DNA from: Thiohalobacter sp.
GTDB lineage: Bacteria > Pseudomonadota > Gammaproteobacteria > DSM-19610
DNA length: 5,262 nucleotides
NCBI GenBank assembly: GCA_027080445.1
Contig: JALWRY010000098.1
Location: forward strand, 1 to 5,262
Direction of reading: 5' to 3'
Of the stretch, positions 1 to 5,262 are shown piece by piece. The notes under the pieces were generated by a model, which was not told the origin of the DNA, searched no databases, and saw only the letters and a list, made by a program, of their open reading frames with translations. The first letter of the stretch is position 1, and the number at the start of each line of letters is the position of its first letter. The position numbers and the translations under genes are program-made.

Positions 1-1166
1 GCAAGCACGGCCAGGTTCTCGCGGTATGGCGATGGCTGGATAGTTAGACAGTATTCGAGCCGCTGTGCCAAGGCCAGGTTGCGGGCTTTCAGGGTATCCA
101 GCAGGCGACCGGGGTGGTGTTGCCGGCAGCGCGCAGCAGCCGTTTGCAGTCGCGCATGCCGTTGTGCGAACTGTTGTTGCAGGCTGCGTTCAAGGCGCTG
201 CTCCAGTTCGTCGAGGCGTTGCGCCTGTTGTTCAAGGCGGCGTCCCGGGTGGTGCTGTGAGAGACGGCGCATCAGCCAGCCGAACTGTTCGCGCCGGCGT
301 TGCAGGCGTTGAACGAGTTGTTGCCGGAGTCGTGTGGCGAGTTGACGCAGGCGTGCCGCCAGTTCCTGGCGGTCAGGGCTGAGTAATTCGGCAGCGGCCG
401 ACGGGGTGGCGGCACGGGCGTCGGCAACAAAATCGCTGATCACCACATCGACCTCGTGGCCAACTGCCGATACCACGGGGCGGGTGCAGGCGGCGACAGC
501 GCGGGCGACCTTCTCTTCGTTGAACGGCCACAGGTCTTCCAGCGAGCCGCCGCCACGCGTCAGCAGCAGGACATCGCACTCGCCGCGCGCATCGGCTGTG
601 CGTATGGCCGCAACAATATCCTCCGCCGCGCCTTCCCCCTGTACCCGGGTGGGGTAGATCACTACCGGAAGGCCGGGAAAGCGGCGCTTCAGCACCGTCA
701 GCACGTCACGGATGGCCGCGCCGCTGGGCGAGGTAATCACACCGATGCAATGGGGCAGGTCGGGAAGGGCCTGTTTGGCGGCTTCGTCAAACAAGCCCTC
801 GTTAAACAGCTTTGTTTTCAGGGCCTCGAAAGCGCGCCGCAGGGCGCCATCCCCGGCTTCTTCCATCTGGTCCACGATCAACTGGTAGTTCCCGCGCGCC
901 TCGTAGAGGCTGACCTGGGCGCGCACCAGCACCTGGGCGCCATTTTCCGGGCTGAAGCGCAGGCGCAGGGCGCGATTACGGAACAGCGCGCAGCTGACCT
1001 GGGCTTTGGCGTCCTTGAGAGTGAAATACAGGTGACCGGAGGCCGGGCGGGCGAGGTTGGAGATTTCGCCTTCCACCCACAGGCGGGCGAGGCCGGTTTC
1101 GAGGAGTTCACGGGCTTCGCGGTTGAGGCGTGAGACGGTAAAGATGTCACGGCTTGGGCTTGTCAT
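1..1166 (-). CDS. xseA: Exonuclease VII large subunit XseA (C-terminus cut by window edge)
   Basis: Large, catalytic subunit of exonuclease VII, which with several copies of small subunit XseB degrades single-stranded DNA to oligonucleotides in the cytoplasm, in mismatch repair and DNA damage processing. The minus strand reads open from the ATG at 1166-1164 to the left edge: 388 codons of a protein usually about 450 aa. Residues about 8-100 are the OB-fold DNA-binding domain (starting IFTVSRLNREAR, with WVEGEISN). The family's catalytic motifs follow: GVITSPSGAAIRD at 142-154 (Asp154), RGGGS at 204-208 and GHEVD at 236-240. From about 260 the chain is Arg/Gln/Leu-rich and predicted coiled coil, as in the XseB-binding stalk, with QHHPGR occurring twice (304 and 349). 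An in-frame TAA lies 9 nt upstream of the ATG, which fixes the start; no Shine-Dalgarno sequence is visible. It is divergent from guaB, as in E. coli. The product call is firm. Confidence 0.95.
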   Translation of the reverse strand, partial: MTSPSRDIFTVSRLNREARELLETGLARLWVEGEISNLARPASGHLYFTLKDAKAQVSCALFRNRALRLRFSPENGAQVLVRAQVSLYEARGNYQLIVDQMEEAGDGALRRAFEALKTKLFNEGLFDEAAKQALPDLPHCIGVITSPSGAAIRDVLTVLKRRFPGLPVVIYPTRVQGEGAAEDIVAAIRTADARGECDVLLLTRGGGSLEDLWPFNEEKVARAVAACTRPVVSAVGHEVDVVISDFVADARAATPSAAAELLSPDRQELAARLRQLATRLRQQLVQRLQRRREQFGWLMRRLSQHHPGRRLEQQAQRLDELEQRLERSLQQQFAQRHARLQTAAARCRQHHPGRLLDTLKARNLALAQRLEYCLTIQPSPYRENLAVL

Positions 1167-1172
1167 TGGGGC

Positions 1173-1178
1173 ATTTTA
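1173..1178 (-). promoter_or_regulatory. Possible -10 box of xseA, placed for a leaderless transcript
   Basis: On the minus strand TAAAAT (5 of 6 matches to TATAAT) ends 7 nt before the A of the xseA ATG, so standard spacing puts the transcription start on the start codon. The lack of a Shine-Dalgarno sequence fits this. No convincing -35 lies 16-19 bp upstream and there is no extended -10 TG. The hexamer also overlaps the TAA stop and an out-of-frame ATG, so it could be chance. Confidence 0.3.
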
Positions 1179-1206
1179 GCGTATTCACTGAAATGGCGTT
1201 TGGCCC

Positions 1207-1243
1207 GACCGGATTTTCCGGTCACAGACAAGGATTTATCCGG
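1207..1243. repeat. Two related small palindromes in the xseA-guaB divergent control region
   Basis: The first is a perfect inverted repeat, GACCGGA-TTT-TCCGGTC (1207-1223). The second is GGAT-TT-ATCC at 1232-1241, extended by GG to 1243. GGATTT recurs at 1211 and 1232 (21 bp apart) and TCCGGT at 1217 and 1239 (22 bp apart), so the copies face the same side of the helix. The second copy abuts the guaB -35. Neither is followed by a T-tract and no gene ends here, so an operator pair is more likely than a terminator. The E. coli PurR consensus was not found. The binding protein is unknown. Confidence 0.5.
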
Positions 1244-1272
1244 TTTACCCGCGGGCGTCCGGAACCTATAAT
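1244..1272 (+). promoter_or_regulatory. Sigma70-type promoter of guaBA
   Basis: The -35 TTTACC (1244-1249, 4 of 6 matches to TTGACA) is separated by 17 bp from a perfect -10 TATAAT (1267-1272). Transcription should start near 1278-1281, giving a leader of about 30 nt before the guaB ATG at 1309. The discriminator TGACCGC is fairly GC-rich. GC-rich discriminators accompany stringent control at the E. coli guaB promoter, but similar control here is inference. Confidence 0.75.
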
Positions 1273-1308
1273 TGACCGCTTCATTTCCGACCCGACCACG
1301 GTGCCTGC

Positions 1309-2772
1309 ATGCTGCGCATTACCGAACACGCCCTGACTTTCGACGATGTCCTGCTTTTACCTGCCCATTCGGCGGTGATGCCCAGGGATGTCGGCCTGAA
1401 AACGCAGTTGACGCGCGAGATTGCGCTGAATATCCCGCTGATTTCAGCGGCTATGGATACGGTGACCGAGGCCAGGCTGGCGATTGCCATGGCGCAGGAG
1501 GGCGGGATCGGTGTCGTCCACAAGAATATGACCATCGCGCAGCAGGCCGCACAGGTGCGGCAGGTGAAGAAGTATGAGAGCGGGGTGATCCAGGACCCGA
1601 TCACGGTTTCGCCGGACGCCAGCATCCGCGAAGTGCTGGAACTCACCCGGCAGCACGGCATTTCTGGGGTGCCGGTGGTGGAAGGCGACAAGCTGGTGGG
1701 CATTATCACCAACCGCGATACCCGTTTCGAAACACGTTTCGATGCGCCGGTCGCCACGGTCATGACCGGTGGCGACAAACTGGTTACCGTCAAGGAAGGC
1801 GCCGAGCGGGATGAAGTGATACGTCTGCTGCACCAGCACCGTATTGAAAAAGTGCTGGTGGTGGATGACGCCTACCGCCTGCGCGGCCTGATTACGGTGA
1901 AAGATATCCAGAAGGCCAGTGACAAGCCCGATGCCTGCAAGGACGACCAGGGCCGTCTGCGCGTGGGCGCGGCAGTGGGTGTCGGCGAGGGGACGGATGA
2001 GCGTATCGACGCGCTGGTTGCCGCCGGGGTCGATGTGGTAGTGGTCGATACCGCGCACGGCCATTCGCAGGGCGTGCTGGATCGCGTCAGCTGGGTACGC
2101 AAGCACTACCCTGACCTGCAGATCATTGGCGGCAACATTGCCACGGCCGCCGCGGCGCGGGCGCTGGTCGATGCGGGTGCGGATGCCGTCAAGGTCGGCA
2201 TCGGTCCGGGGTCGATCTGCACCACGCGTATCGTCGCCGGTGTTGGTGTACCACAGGTGACCGCTGTCGCTAATGTGGCCCACGAACTGAAAGACAGCGG
2301 CGTCCCGCTGATCGCCGATGGCGGTATCCGTTTCTCCGGCGACATGGCCAAGGCCATCGTGGCCGGCGCCTGGTCGATCATGGTCGGCAGCATGTTTGCC
2401 GGTACCGAGGAAGCGCCGGGCGAGGTCGAGTTGTACCAGGGGCGTTCCTACAAATCCTATCGCGGTATGGGGTCGCTGGGCGCGATGGCATCGCAGACCG
2501 GCTCCAGTGACCGTTATTTCCAGGAAGGCAGCGAGGCCGACAAGCTGGTGCCGGAAGGCATCGAGGGCCGTGTGCCTTACAAGGGTCCCTTGCAACCGGT
2601 GATCCACCAGTTGATGGGCGGCCTGCGTTCCAGCATGGGCTATACCGGCTGCGCCTCCATTGAGGACATGCGCACCAAACCGGAATTCGTTCGCGTCACC
2701 GGTGCGGGTATGGCGGAGAGCCATGTGCACGATGTGCAGATCACCAAGGAAGCACCCAACTATCGCTCCTGA
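1309..2772 (+). CDS. guaB: Inosine-5'-monophosphate dehydrogenase GuaB
   Basis: Oxidises IMP to XMP with NAD+, the first committed and rate-limiting step from IMP to GMP, in the cytoplasm; usually a tetramer or octamer. At 487 aa it is one residue shorter than E. coli GuaB, and the N-terminus (MLRITEHALTFDDVLLLPAH) aligns at residue 1, supporting the ATG at 1309. A TIM barrel (about 1-88 and 207-487) is interrupted by a Bateman module of two CBS domains (about 92-142 and 147-204), where purine nucleotides regulate the enzyme. Visible functional residues are Asp248 (DTAHGHS, NAD site), the catalytic loop GIGPGSICTTR with Cys304, the phosphate-binding IADGGIRFSGD (335-345), the flap YRGMGSLGAM and the Arg402-Tyr403 dyad that activates water. 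A weak ribosome binding site, GGTG, lies 5 nt before the ATG. It leads the operon with guaA. Nothing appears damaged. Confidence 0.98.
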   Translation: MLRITEHALTFDDVLLLPAHSAVMPRDVGLKTQLTREIALNIPLISAAMDTVTEARLAIAMAQEGGIGVVHKNMTIAQQAAQVRQVKKYESGVIQDPITVSPDASIREVLELTRQHGISGVPVVEGDKLVGIITNRDTRFETRFDAPVATVMTGGDKLVTVKEGAERDEVIRLLHQHRIEKVLVVDDAYRLRGLITVKDIQKASDKPDACKDDQGRLRVGAAVGVGEGTDERIDALVAAGVDVVVVDTAHGHSQGVLDRVSWVRKHYPDLQIIGGNIATAAAARALVDAGADAVKVGIGPGSICTTRIVAGVGVPQVTAVANVAHELKDSGVPLIADGGIRFSGDMAKAIVAGAWSIMVGSMFAGTEEAPGEVELYQGRSYKSYRGMGSLGAMASQTGSSDRYFQEGSEADKLVPEGIEGRVPYKGPLQPVIHQLMGGLRSSMGYTGCASIEDMRTKPEFVRVTGAGMAESHVHDVQITKEAPNYRS

Positions 2773-2816
2773 GCGGTTTCCGCGGCCGTGCGCCGCAACC
2801 AACACGGAATCACACT

Positions 2817-4397
2817 GTGTCTGAACACGATATTCATTCTCACCGCATCCTGATTCTCGATTTCGGTTCCCAGTACACCCAGCTGATTGCGCGCCGCGTG
2901 CGTGAGATTGGCGTGTACTGTGAAATTCATCCCTGGGATATGGAGGCCGAAGACCTGCGTATCTTCCATCCGCACGGCATCATCCTCTCCGGCGGCCCCG
3001 AAACGGTAACCGAAGGCGAAGCGCCCGCGGCGCCGGCGCTGGTGTTCGAGCTCGGTGTACCGGTACTGGGTATCTGTTATGGCATGCAGACCATGGCGGC
3101 GCAACTCGGTGGCAAGGTCGAGAATGCCGACCACCATGAATACGGGTATGCGCAGGTGCGCGCGCGCGGCCATACCCGCCTGCTTGAGGATATTGAAGAT
3201 CACACCAGCGACGAAGGCTATGGTCTGCTGGATGTGTGGATGAGCCACGGCGACCGGGTTGTGGAGATGCCGCCCGGCTTCAAATTGATGGCCAGTACAG
3301 ACTCGGCGCCGGTTGCCGGTATGGCCGATGATGAACGCGGTTACTACGGCGTACAGTTTCACCCGGAAGTTACGCACACCCGTCAGGGTGAACGTATCCT
3401 GCAGCGCTTCATTGTGGATATCTGTGGCTGCGAAGCCCTGTGGACGCCGGGGAATATCGTTGAGGAAAGTATCAAGGCCGTGCGCGAACAGGTCGGTGAC
3501 GAGGAAGTGCTGCTGGGCCTGTCCGGTGGCGTGGATTCCTCGGTGGTCGCGGCACTGTTGCACAAGGCGATTGGCGACCAGCTGACCTGTGTGTTTGTCG
3601 ATAATGGTTTGTTGCGTTACCAGGAAGGCGACCAGGTGATGGCAACCTTCGCCGAGCACATGGGCGTGCGCGTGATCCGTGTCGATGCGGAAAAGCGTTT
3701 CCTCGATGCACTGGGTAGCGAGTCCGACCCGGAGAAAAAACGCAAGATCATCGGTAACCTGTTTATTGAAGTGTTCGAGGAAGAGGCCGGCAAGCTGAAG
3801 AATGCCCAGTGGCTGGCGCAGGGAACGATCTACCCGGACGTGATCGAGTCCGCCGGCGCCAAAACCGGCAAGGCGCACCTGATCAAGTCACACCATAACG
3901 TTGGCGGCCTGCCCGAACACATGAAACTCAAACTGCTGGAACCGTTACGCGAGTTGTTCAAGGACGAGGTGCGCAAGCTGGGTGTTGAGCTGGGGCTGCC
4001 CTATGACATGGTGTATCGCCATCCTTTCCCGGGACCGGGACTGGGCGTGCGTATTCTGGGCGAGGTCAAAAAGGAATACGCGGACATCCTCCGCCTGGCC
4101 GATCATATTTTTATCGAGGAACTGCGCAAGCAGGACCTGTATGACAAGACCAGTCAGGCATTTGCCGTGTTTTTGCCGGTCAAGTCAGTGGGCGTGACCG
4201 GTGACGGGCGACGTTATGACTACGTGGTAGCGTTGCGCGCCGTTGAGACGATTGATTTCATGACGGCGCGCTGGGCGCACCTGCCGTATGAGTTCCTTGA
4301 TCATGTGTCGCGCCGCATAATCAACGAGATTTCCGGTATCTCTCGTGTCACCTACGATATCTCAGGCAAGCCGCCGGCTACGATTGAGTGGGAGTGA
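2817..4397 (+). CDS. guaA: GMP synthase (glutamine-hydrolysing) GuaA
   Basis: Converts XMP to GMP using ATP and glutamine, the second step after GuaB; cytoplasmic and usually dimeric. The 526 aa match E. coli GuaA (525 aa) from end to end. Residues about 9-200 are the class I glutamine amidotransferase domain, with the triad Cys87 (GICYGMQ), His182 and Glu184 (FHPEVTHT). Residues about 210-400 are the ATP-pyrophosphatase domain with P-loop SGGVDSS (236-242), and about 400-526 the dimerisation domain with the conserved end GKPPATIEWE. The start is GTG at 2817; no ATG lies in frame between the guaB stop and the conserved HRILILDFGSQYTQL, and a weak GGA precedes it by 8 nt. The 44-bp gap from guaB has only short 4-bp GC stems (2773-2783, 2782-2796) and no promoter or terminator, so the two are very likely co-transcribed. 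All of the roughly 30 arginines use CGN codons. Confidence 0.98.
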   Translation: MSEHDIHSHRILILDFGSQYTQLIARRVREIGVYCEIHPWDMEAEDLRIFHPHGIILSGGPETVTEGEAPAAPALVFELGVPVLGICYGMQTMAAQLGGKVENADHHEYGYAQVRARGHTRLLEDIEDHTSDEGYGLLDVWMSHGDRVVEMPPGFKLMASTDSAPVAGMADDERGYYGVQFHPEVTHTRQGERILQRFIVDICGCEALWTPGNIVEESIKAVREQVGDEEVLLGLSGGVDSSVVAALLHKAIGDQLTCVFVDNGLLRYQEGDQVMATFAEHMGVRVIRVDAEKRFLDALGSESDPEKKRKIIGNLFIEVFEEEAGKLKNAQWLAQGTIYPDVIESAGAKTGKAHLIKSHHNVGGLPEHMKLKLLEPLRELFKDEVRKLGVELGLPYDMVYRHPFPGPGLGVRILGEVKKEYADILRLADHIFIEELRKQDLYDKTSQAFAVFLPVKSVGVTGDGRRYDYVVALRAVETIDFMTARWAHLPYEFLDHVSRRIINEISGISRVTYDISGKPPATIEWE

Positions 4398-4432
4398 CCG
4401 TGATTTTTAACCTATTGAATCATAAAGACTAA

Positions 4433-4468
4433 ATCAATCCGATTGATGATATAAGTTGCATCATCAAT
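4433..4468. repeat. Overlapping inverted repeats built from ATTGAT
   Basis: A 15-bp palindrome with a single central C (ATCAATC-C-GATTGAT, 4433-4447) overlaps a second perfect inverted repeat, ATTGATGAT (4442-4450) with ATCATCAAT (4460-4468), separated by 9 nt. The hexamer ATTGAT therefore occurs three times in alternating orientation within 36 bp. In RNA only one of the two stems could form at a time. As DNA it resembles a cluster of protein-binding half-sites. Confidence 0.6.
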
Positions 4469-4487
4469 GGTATATTTCATGGTATAT
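4467..4487 (+). repeat. Direct repeat ATGGTATAT, period 12
   Basis: ATGGTATAT occurs at 4467-4475 and again at 4479-4487, 12 bp apart. Shorter copies (ATGGTAT) recur at 4544-4550 and, inverted, at 4516-4522, where they form the arms of the hairpin at 4515-4551. Confidence 0.55.
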
Positions 4488-4514
4488 CCCAAGGGCTGTC
4501 TCGCAAGATCCAGC

Positions 4515-4555
4515 AATACCATGAGAGGTAGATTGCCGTGGTCATGGTATTTTTT
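4515..4555 (+). terminator. Terminator-like hairpin downstream of guaA
   Basis: AATACCATGA (4515-4524) and TCATGGTATT (4542-4551) form a perfect 10-bp inverted repeat around a 17-nt loop. The right arm runs into six T residues (4550-4555), the layout of an intrinsic terminator on the plus strand about 120 nt after guaA. Against this, the stem has only three G/C pairs and the loop is long, so termination would be weak. The arms also belong to the local ATGGTAT repeat family and could be protein-binding sites instead. Confidence 0.35.
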
Positions 4556-4588
4556 AGCACCGTTCAGATGCCCGTTTTTGACCATAGG

Positions 4589-4617
4589 TGGCGTTATTAT
4601 GCGCCATAATCGCGCCA
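4589..4617. repeat. Upstream cluster of TGGCG/CGCCA motifs with hairpin
   Basis: TGGCG (4589-4593) faces CGCCA (4602-4606) across 8 bp, and a further CGCCA follows at 4613-4617. Overlapping these is a perfect hairpin, ATTATG-CGC-CATAAT (4596-4610). CGCCATAAT (4602-4610) is also the exact inverse of ATTATGGCG (4629-4637) downstream. The same pentamer forms the arms of the inverted repeat over the fic start, so these look like extra binding sites for the same regulator. A TTGACC at 4578-4583 resembles a -35, but no -10 sits at a workable distance. Confidence 0.5.
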
Positions 4618-4631
4618 AATAATTATATATT

Positions 4632-4662
4632 ATGGCGTGAATAAGTGCTAGAATCACGCCAT
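4632..4662. promoter_or_regulatory. Candidate operator: 9-bp inverted repeat enclosing the fic promoter and start
   Basis: ATGGCGTGA (4632-4640) and TCACGCCAT (4654-4662) are perfect inverse copies separated by 13 bp, with arm centres 22 bp apart (about two helical turns). The extended -10 of fic lies in the spacer and the right arm takes in the AT of the ATG. A protein bound here would exclude RNA polymerase. The palindrome is seen directly; its role as an operator is inferred. Confidence 0.6.
4646..4654 (+). promoter_or_regulatory. Extended -10 promoter of the fic gene
   Basis: TGCTAGAAT fits the extended -10 pattern TGnTATAAT with one mismatch in the hexamer. Such promoters do not need a -35, and none is visible; the AT-rich run at 4617-4633 upstream may help. 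The last T (4654) is exactly 7 nt before 4661, so the predicted transcription start is the A of the fic ATG, which would make the mRNA leaderless. Confidence 0.55.
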
Positions 4663-5262
4663 GAGATGGATATGGCAACAGCCTGACTGGCCAGATTTTC
4701 GCTATGACAAGCGCGCGCTCGAAGACCGGGAGTTTGAATTTCGCCTGAATTCAGAGCGCCTGGCAGGTCGCTTTGATGCACTTCCTGTGGCGTCCCAGGA
4801 AGATGCCACGATCGACTTGATGCTTTCCGAGGCCATCAAAACCAGCGCGATAGAGGGCGAGAATCTGGACAGGGAATCGGTCAGGTCATCACTACTGTCT
4901 TTGATAGCATCGGATACGCTACCGGAGAACACAGACCAGAAAGCAGCGGGGGCAGCTTCGCTACTGGTGGACGTTCGCAAGAACTGGCAAACACCCCTGA
5001 CGCATGATCTGCTGGGCAGGTGGCAATCCATGGCTGTTCCGGAGCAGCGTTACACGTCACTTCTGCGGGGTGCATACCGCAACGATCCTTCAGCGATGCA
5101 AATCGTGAGTAGGCCTTACGGTCGGGAAAAGGTTCATTATGAAGCCCCGCCAGCGACGCAGGTGCCTGATGAAATGGCGAAGCTTATCGACTGGTATAAC
5201 CAAACCAGTCCCTTGAGCGGGGATAGGACGATGCCCGGGATCGCTCGAGCAGGGATTGCCCA
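4661..5262 (+). CDS. Fic-family protein, DUF4172 type, class II self-inhibited (C-terminus cut by window edge)
   Basis: N-terminal 200 residues of a likely 360-380 aa Fic protein. Fic enzymes usually transfer AMP from ATP to hydroxyl side chains of target proteins; the target here is unknown. Residues 1-80 look like the DUF4172 domain (start MRWIWQQPDWPDF). Within it T61-SAI-E65-G66 matches the inhibitory motif (S/T)xxxE(G/N), whose Glu blocks productive ATP binding in class II Fic proteins. Residues 137-165 (GAYR, MQIVS, GREKVHYEAPPA) fit the region before the Fic core, including the target-binding flap. The fragment ends at GIARAGIA, where the core begins, so the catalytic HPFx(D/E)GNGR lies outside the window and activity cannot be judged. 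The ATG at 4661 gives the conserved N-terminus; no Shine-Dalgarno precedes it. Six of 18 arginines are AGA/AGG, and ATA and CTA occur three times each, unlike guaA, suggesting acquisition. Relatives such as Shewanella SoFic carry a C-terminal winged helix. Confidence 0.9.
   Translation, partial: MRWIWQQPDWPDFRYDKRALEDREFEFRLNSERLAGRFDALPVASQEDATIDLMLSEAIKTSAIEGENLDRESVRSSLLSLIASDTLPENTDQKAAGAASLLVDVRKNWQTPLTHDLLGRWQSMAVPEQRYTSLLRGAYRNDPSAMQIVSRPYGREKVHYEAPPATQVPDEMAKLIDWYNQTSPLSGDRTMPGIARAGIA

Larger units (their letters stand above)
4398..4588. other. AT-rich, repeat-dense intergenic stretch after guaA
   Basis: This region between the guaA stop and the fic promoter is clearly richer in A/T than guaBA. 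I see no gene on the plus strand. Its structure is a set of overlapping palindromes: ATCAATC-C-GATTGAT (4433-4447), the arms ATTGATGAT/ATCATCAAT (4442-4450 and 4460-4468), and four copies of ATGGTAT (plus strand at 4467, 4479 and 4544; minus strand at 4516-4522). No tRNA is recognisable. It could hold the end of the guaBA transcript, a small RNA, or the edge of an inserted element. The sequence alone does not decide. Confidence 0.6.

Noticed and set aside
456..1133. 225-codon open frame on the plus strand inside xseA
   Set aside because: It is opposite the conserved catalytic part of xseA on the minus strand, so it is a codon-bias shadow.
1444..2805. 453-codon open frame on the minus strand opposite guaB
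   Set aside because: It mirrors guaB, whose catalytic motifs and full-length match are unambiguous. GC-rich codon bias in the sense gene commonly leaves the antisense frame open, and its translation (many His, Asp, Gly, Ala) resembles no family I recognise.
2773..2816. Terminator or attenuator between guaB and guaA
   Set aside because: Only 4-bp GC stems with no T-tract are present. The gap is short and the genes act in sequence, so read-through is expected.
2760..3878. 372-codon open frame on the minus strand opposite guaA
   Set aside because: It is a shadow of guaA for the same reason, and it crosses the guaB-guaA gap without a recognisable start signal or domain.
4381..4446. CGATTGA at 4381 and again at 4440 as a duplicated att core from the guaA end
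   Set aside because: Seven shared bases are too few to indicate an attachment site duplication. A true att repeat of the guaA 3' end would be longer and probably outside this window.
4578..4610. TTGACC (4578-4583) as -35 with CATAAT (4605-4610) or TATTAT (4595-4600) as -10 for fic
   Set aside because: The spacers would be 21 and 11 bp, both outside the workable 15-19 bp range. The extended -10 at 4646-4654 is the better promoter.
4412..4678. 88-codon open frame on the minus strand across the repeat-rich region (possible small protein)
   Set aside because: It covers the terminator-like hairpin, the palindromes and the fic promoter, starts inside fic, has no clear Shine-Dalgarno, and its sequence matches no family I recognise. 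Parts of it (YTMKYTID) simply read through the ATGGTAT repeats. It stays open for 88 codons in AT-rich DNA, so a homology search would be worthwhile.
4702..5031. 109-codon open frame on the minus strand inside fic
   Set aside because: The plus-strand Fic reading has conserved DUF4172, inhibitory and flap motifs. The minus frame is low-complexity (Ser/Arg-rich) and unrecognisable.

Overview
The window looks like a gammaproteobacterial chromosome segment with GC-rich core genes. The layout is a divergent pair: xseA (exonuclease VII large subunit) on the minus strand, and guaB-guaA on the plus strand. This xseA | guaBA arrangement, and proteins that align closely by eye with the E. coli enzymes (GuaB 487 aa, GuaA 526 aa), point to Gammaproteobacteria. 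The genus cannot be told from the sequence.

Left part (1-1166): xseA, with its start inside the window and its C-terminal end cut off by the left edge. Positions 1167-1308 form the divergent control region. It holds a good sigma70-type promoter for guaB (TTTACC, 17 bp, TATAAT) and two related small palindromes 21-22 bp apart just upstream of it. Centre (1309-4397): guaB (IMP dehydrogenase) and guaA (GMP synthase), separated by 44 bp and almost certainly one operon. Together they convert IMP to XMP and then to GMP. All key catalytic motifs are present, so both enzymes should be active.

Right part (4398-5262): the character changes just after the guaA stop codon. A roughly 260-bp AT-rich stretch, dense in inverted and direct repeats, leads into a Fic-family gene that runs off the right edge. 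The Fic fragment has a DUF4172-type N-terminus and an intact class II self-inhibitory motif, and it uses AGA/AGG/ATA/CTA codons far more than guaA does. The 3' end of guaA is a known integration hotspot for genomic islands, so this may be the edge of acquired DNA. No integrase or duplicated att site is visible in the window.

The most interesting signal is the fic promoter. An extended -10 (TGCTAGAAT) lies inside a perfect 9-bp inverted repeat whose right arm includes the AT of the ATG start codon. Standard spacing puts the transcription start on the A of that ATG. This predicts a leaderless, operator-controlled fic mRNA, possibly repressed by the Fic protein itself.
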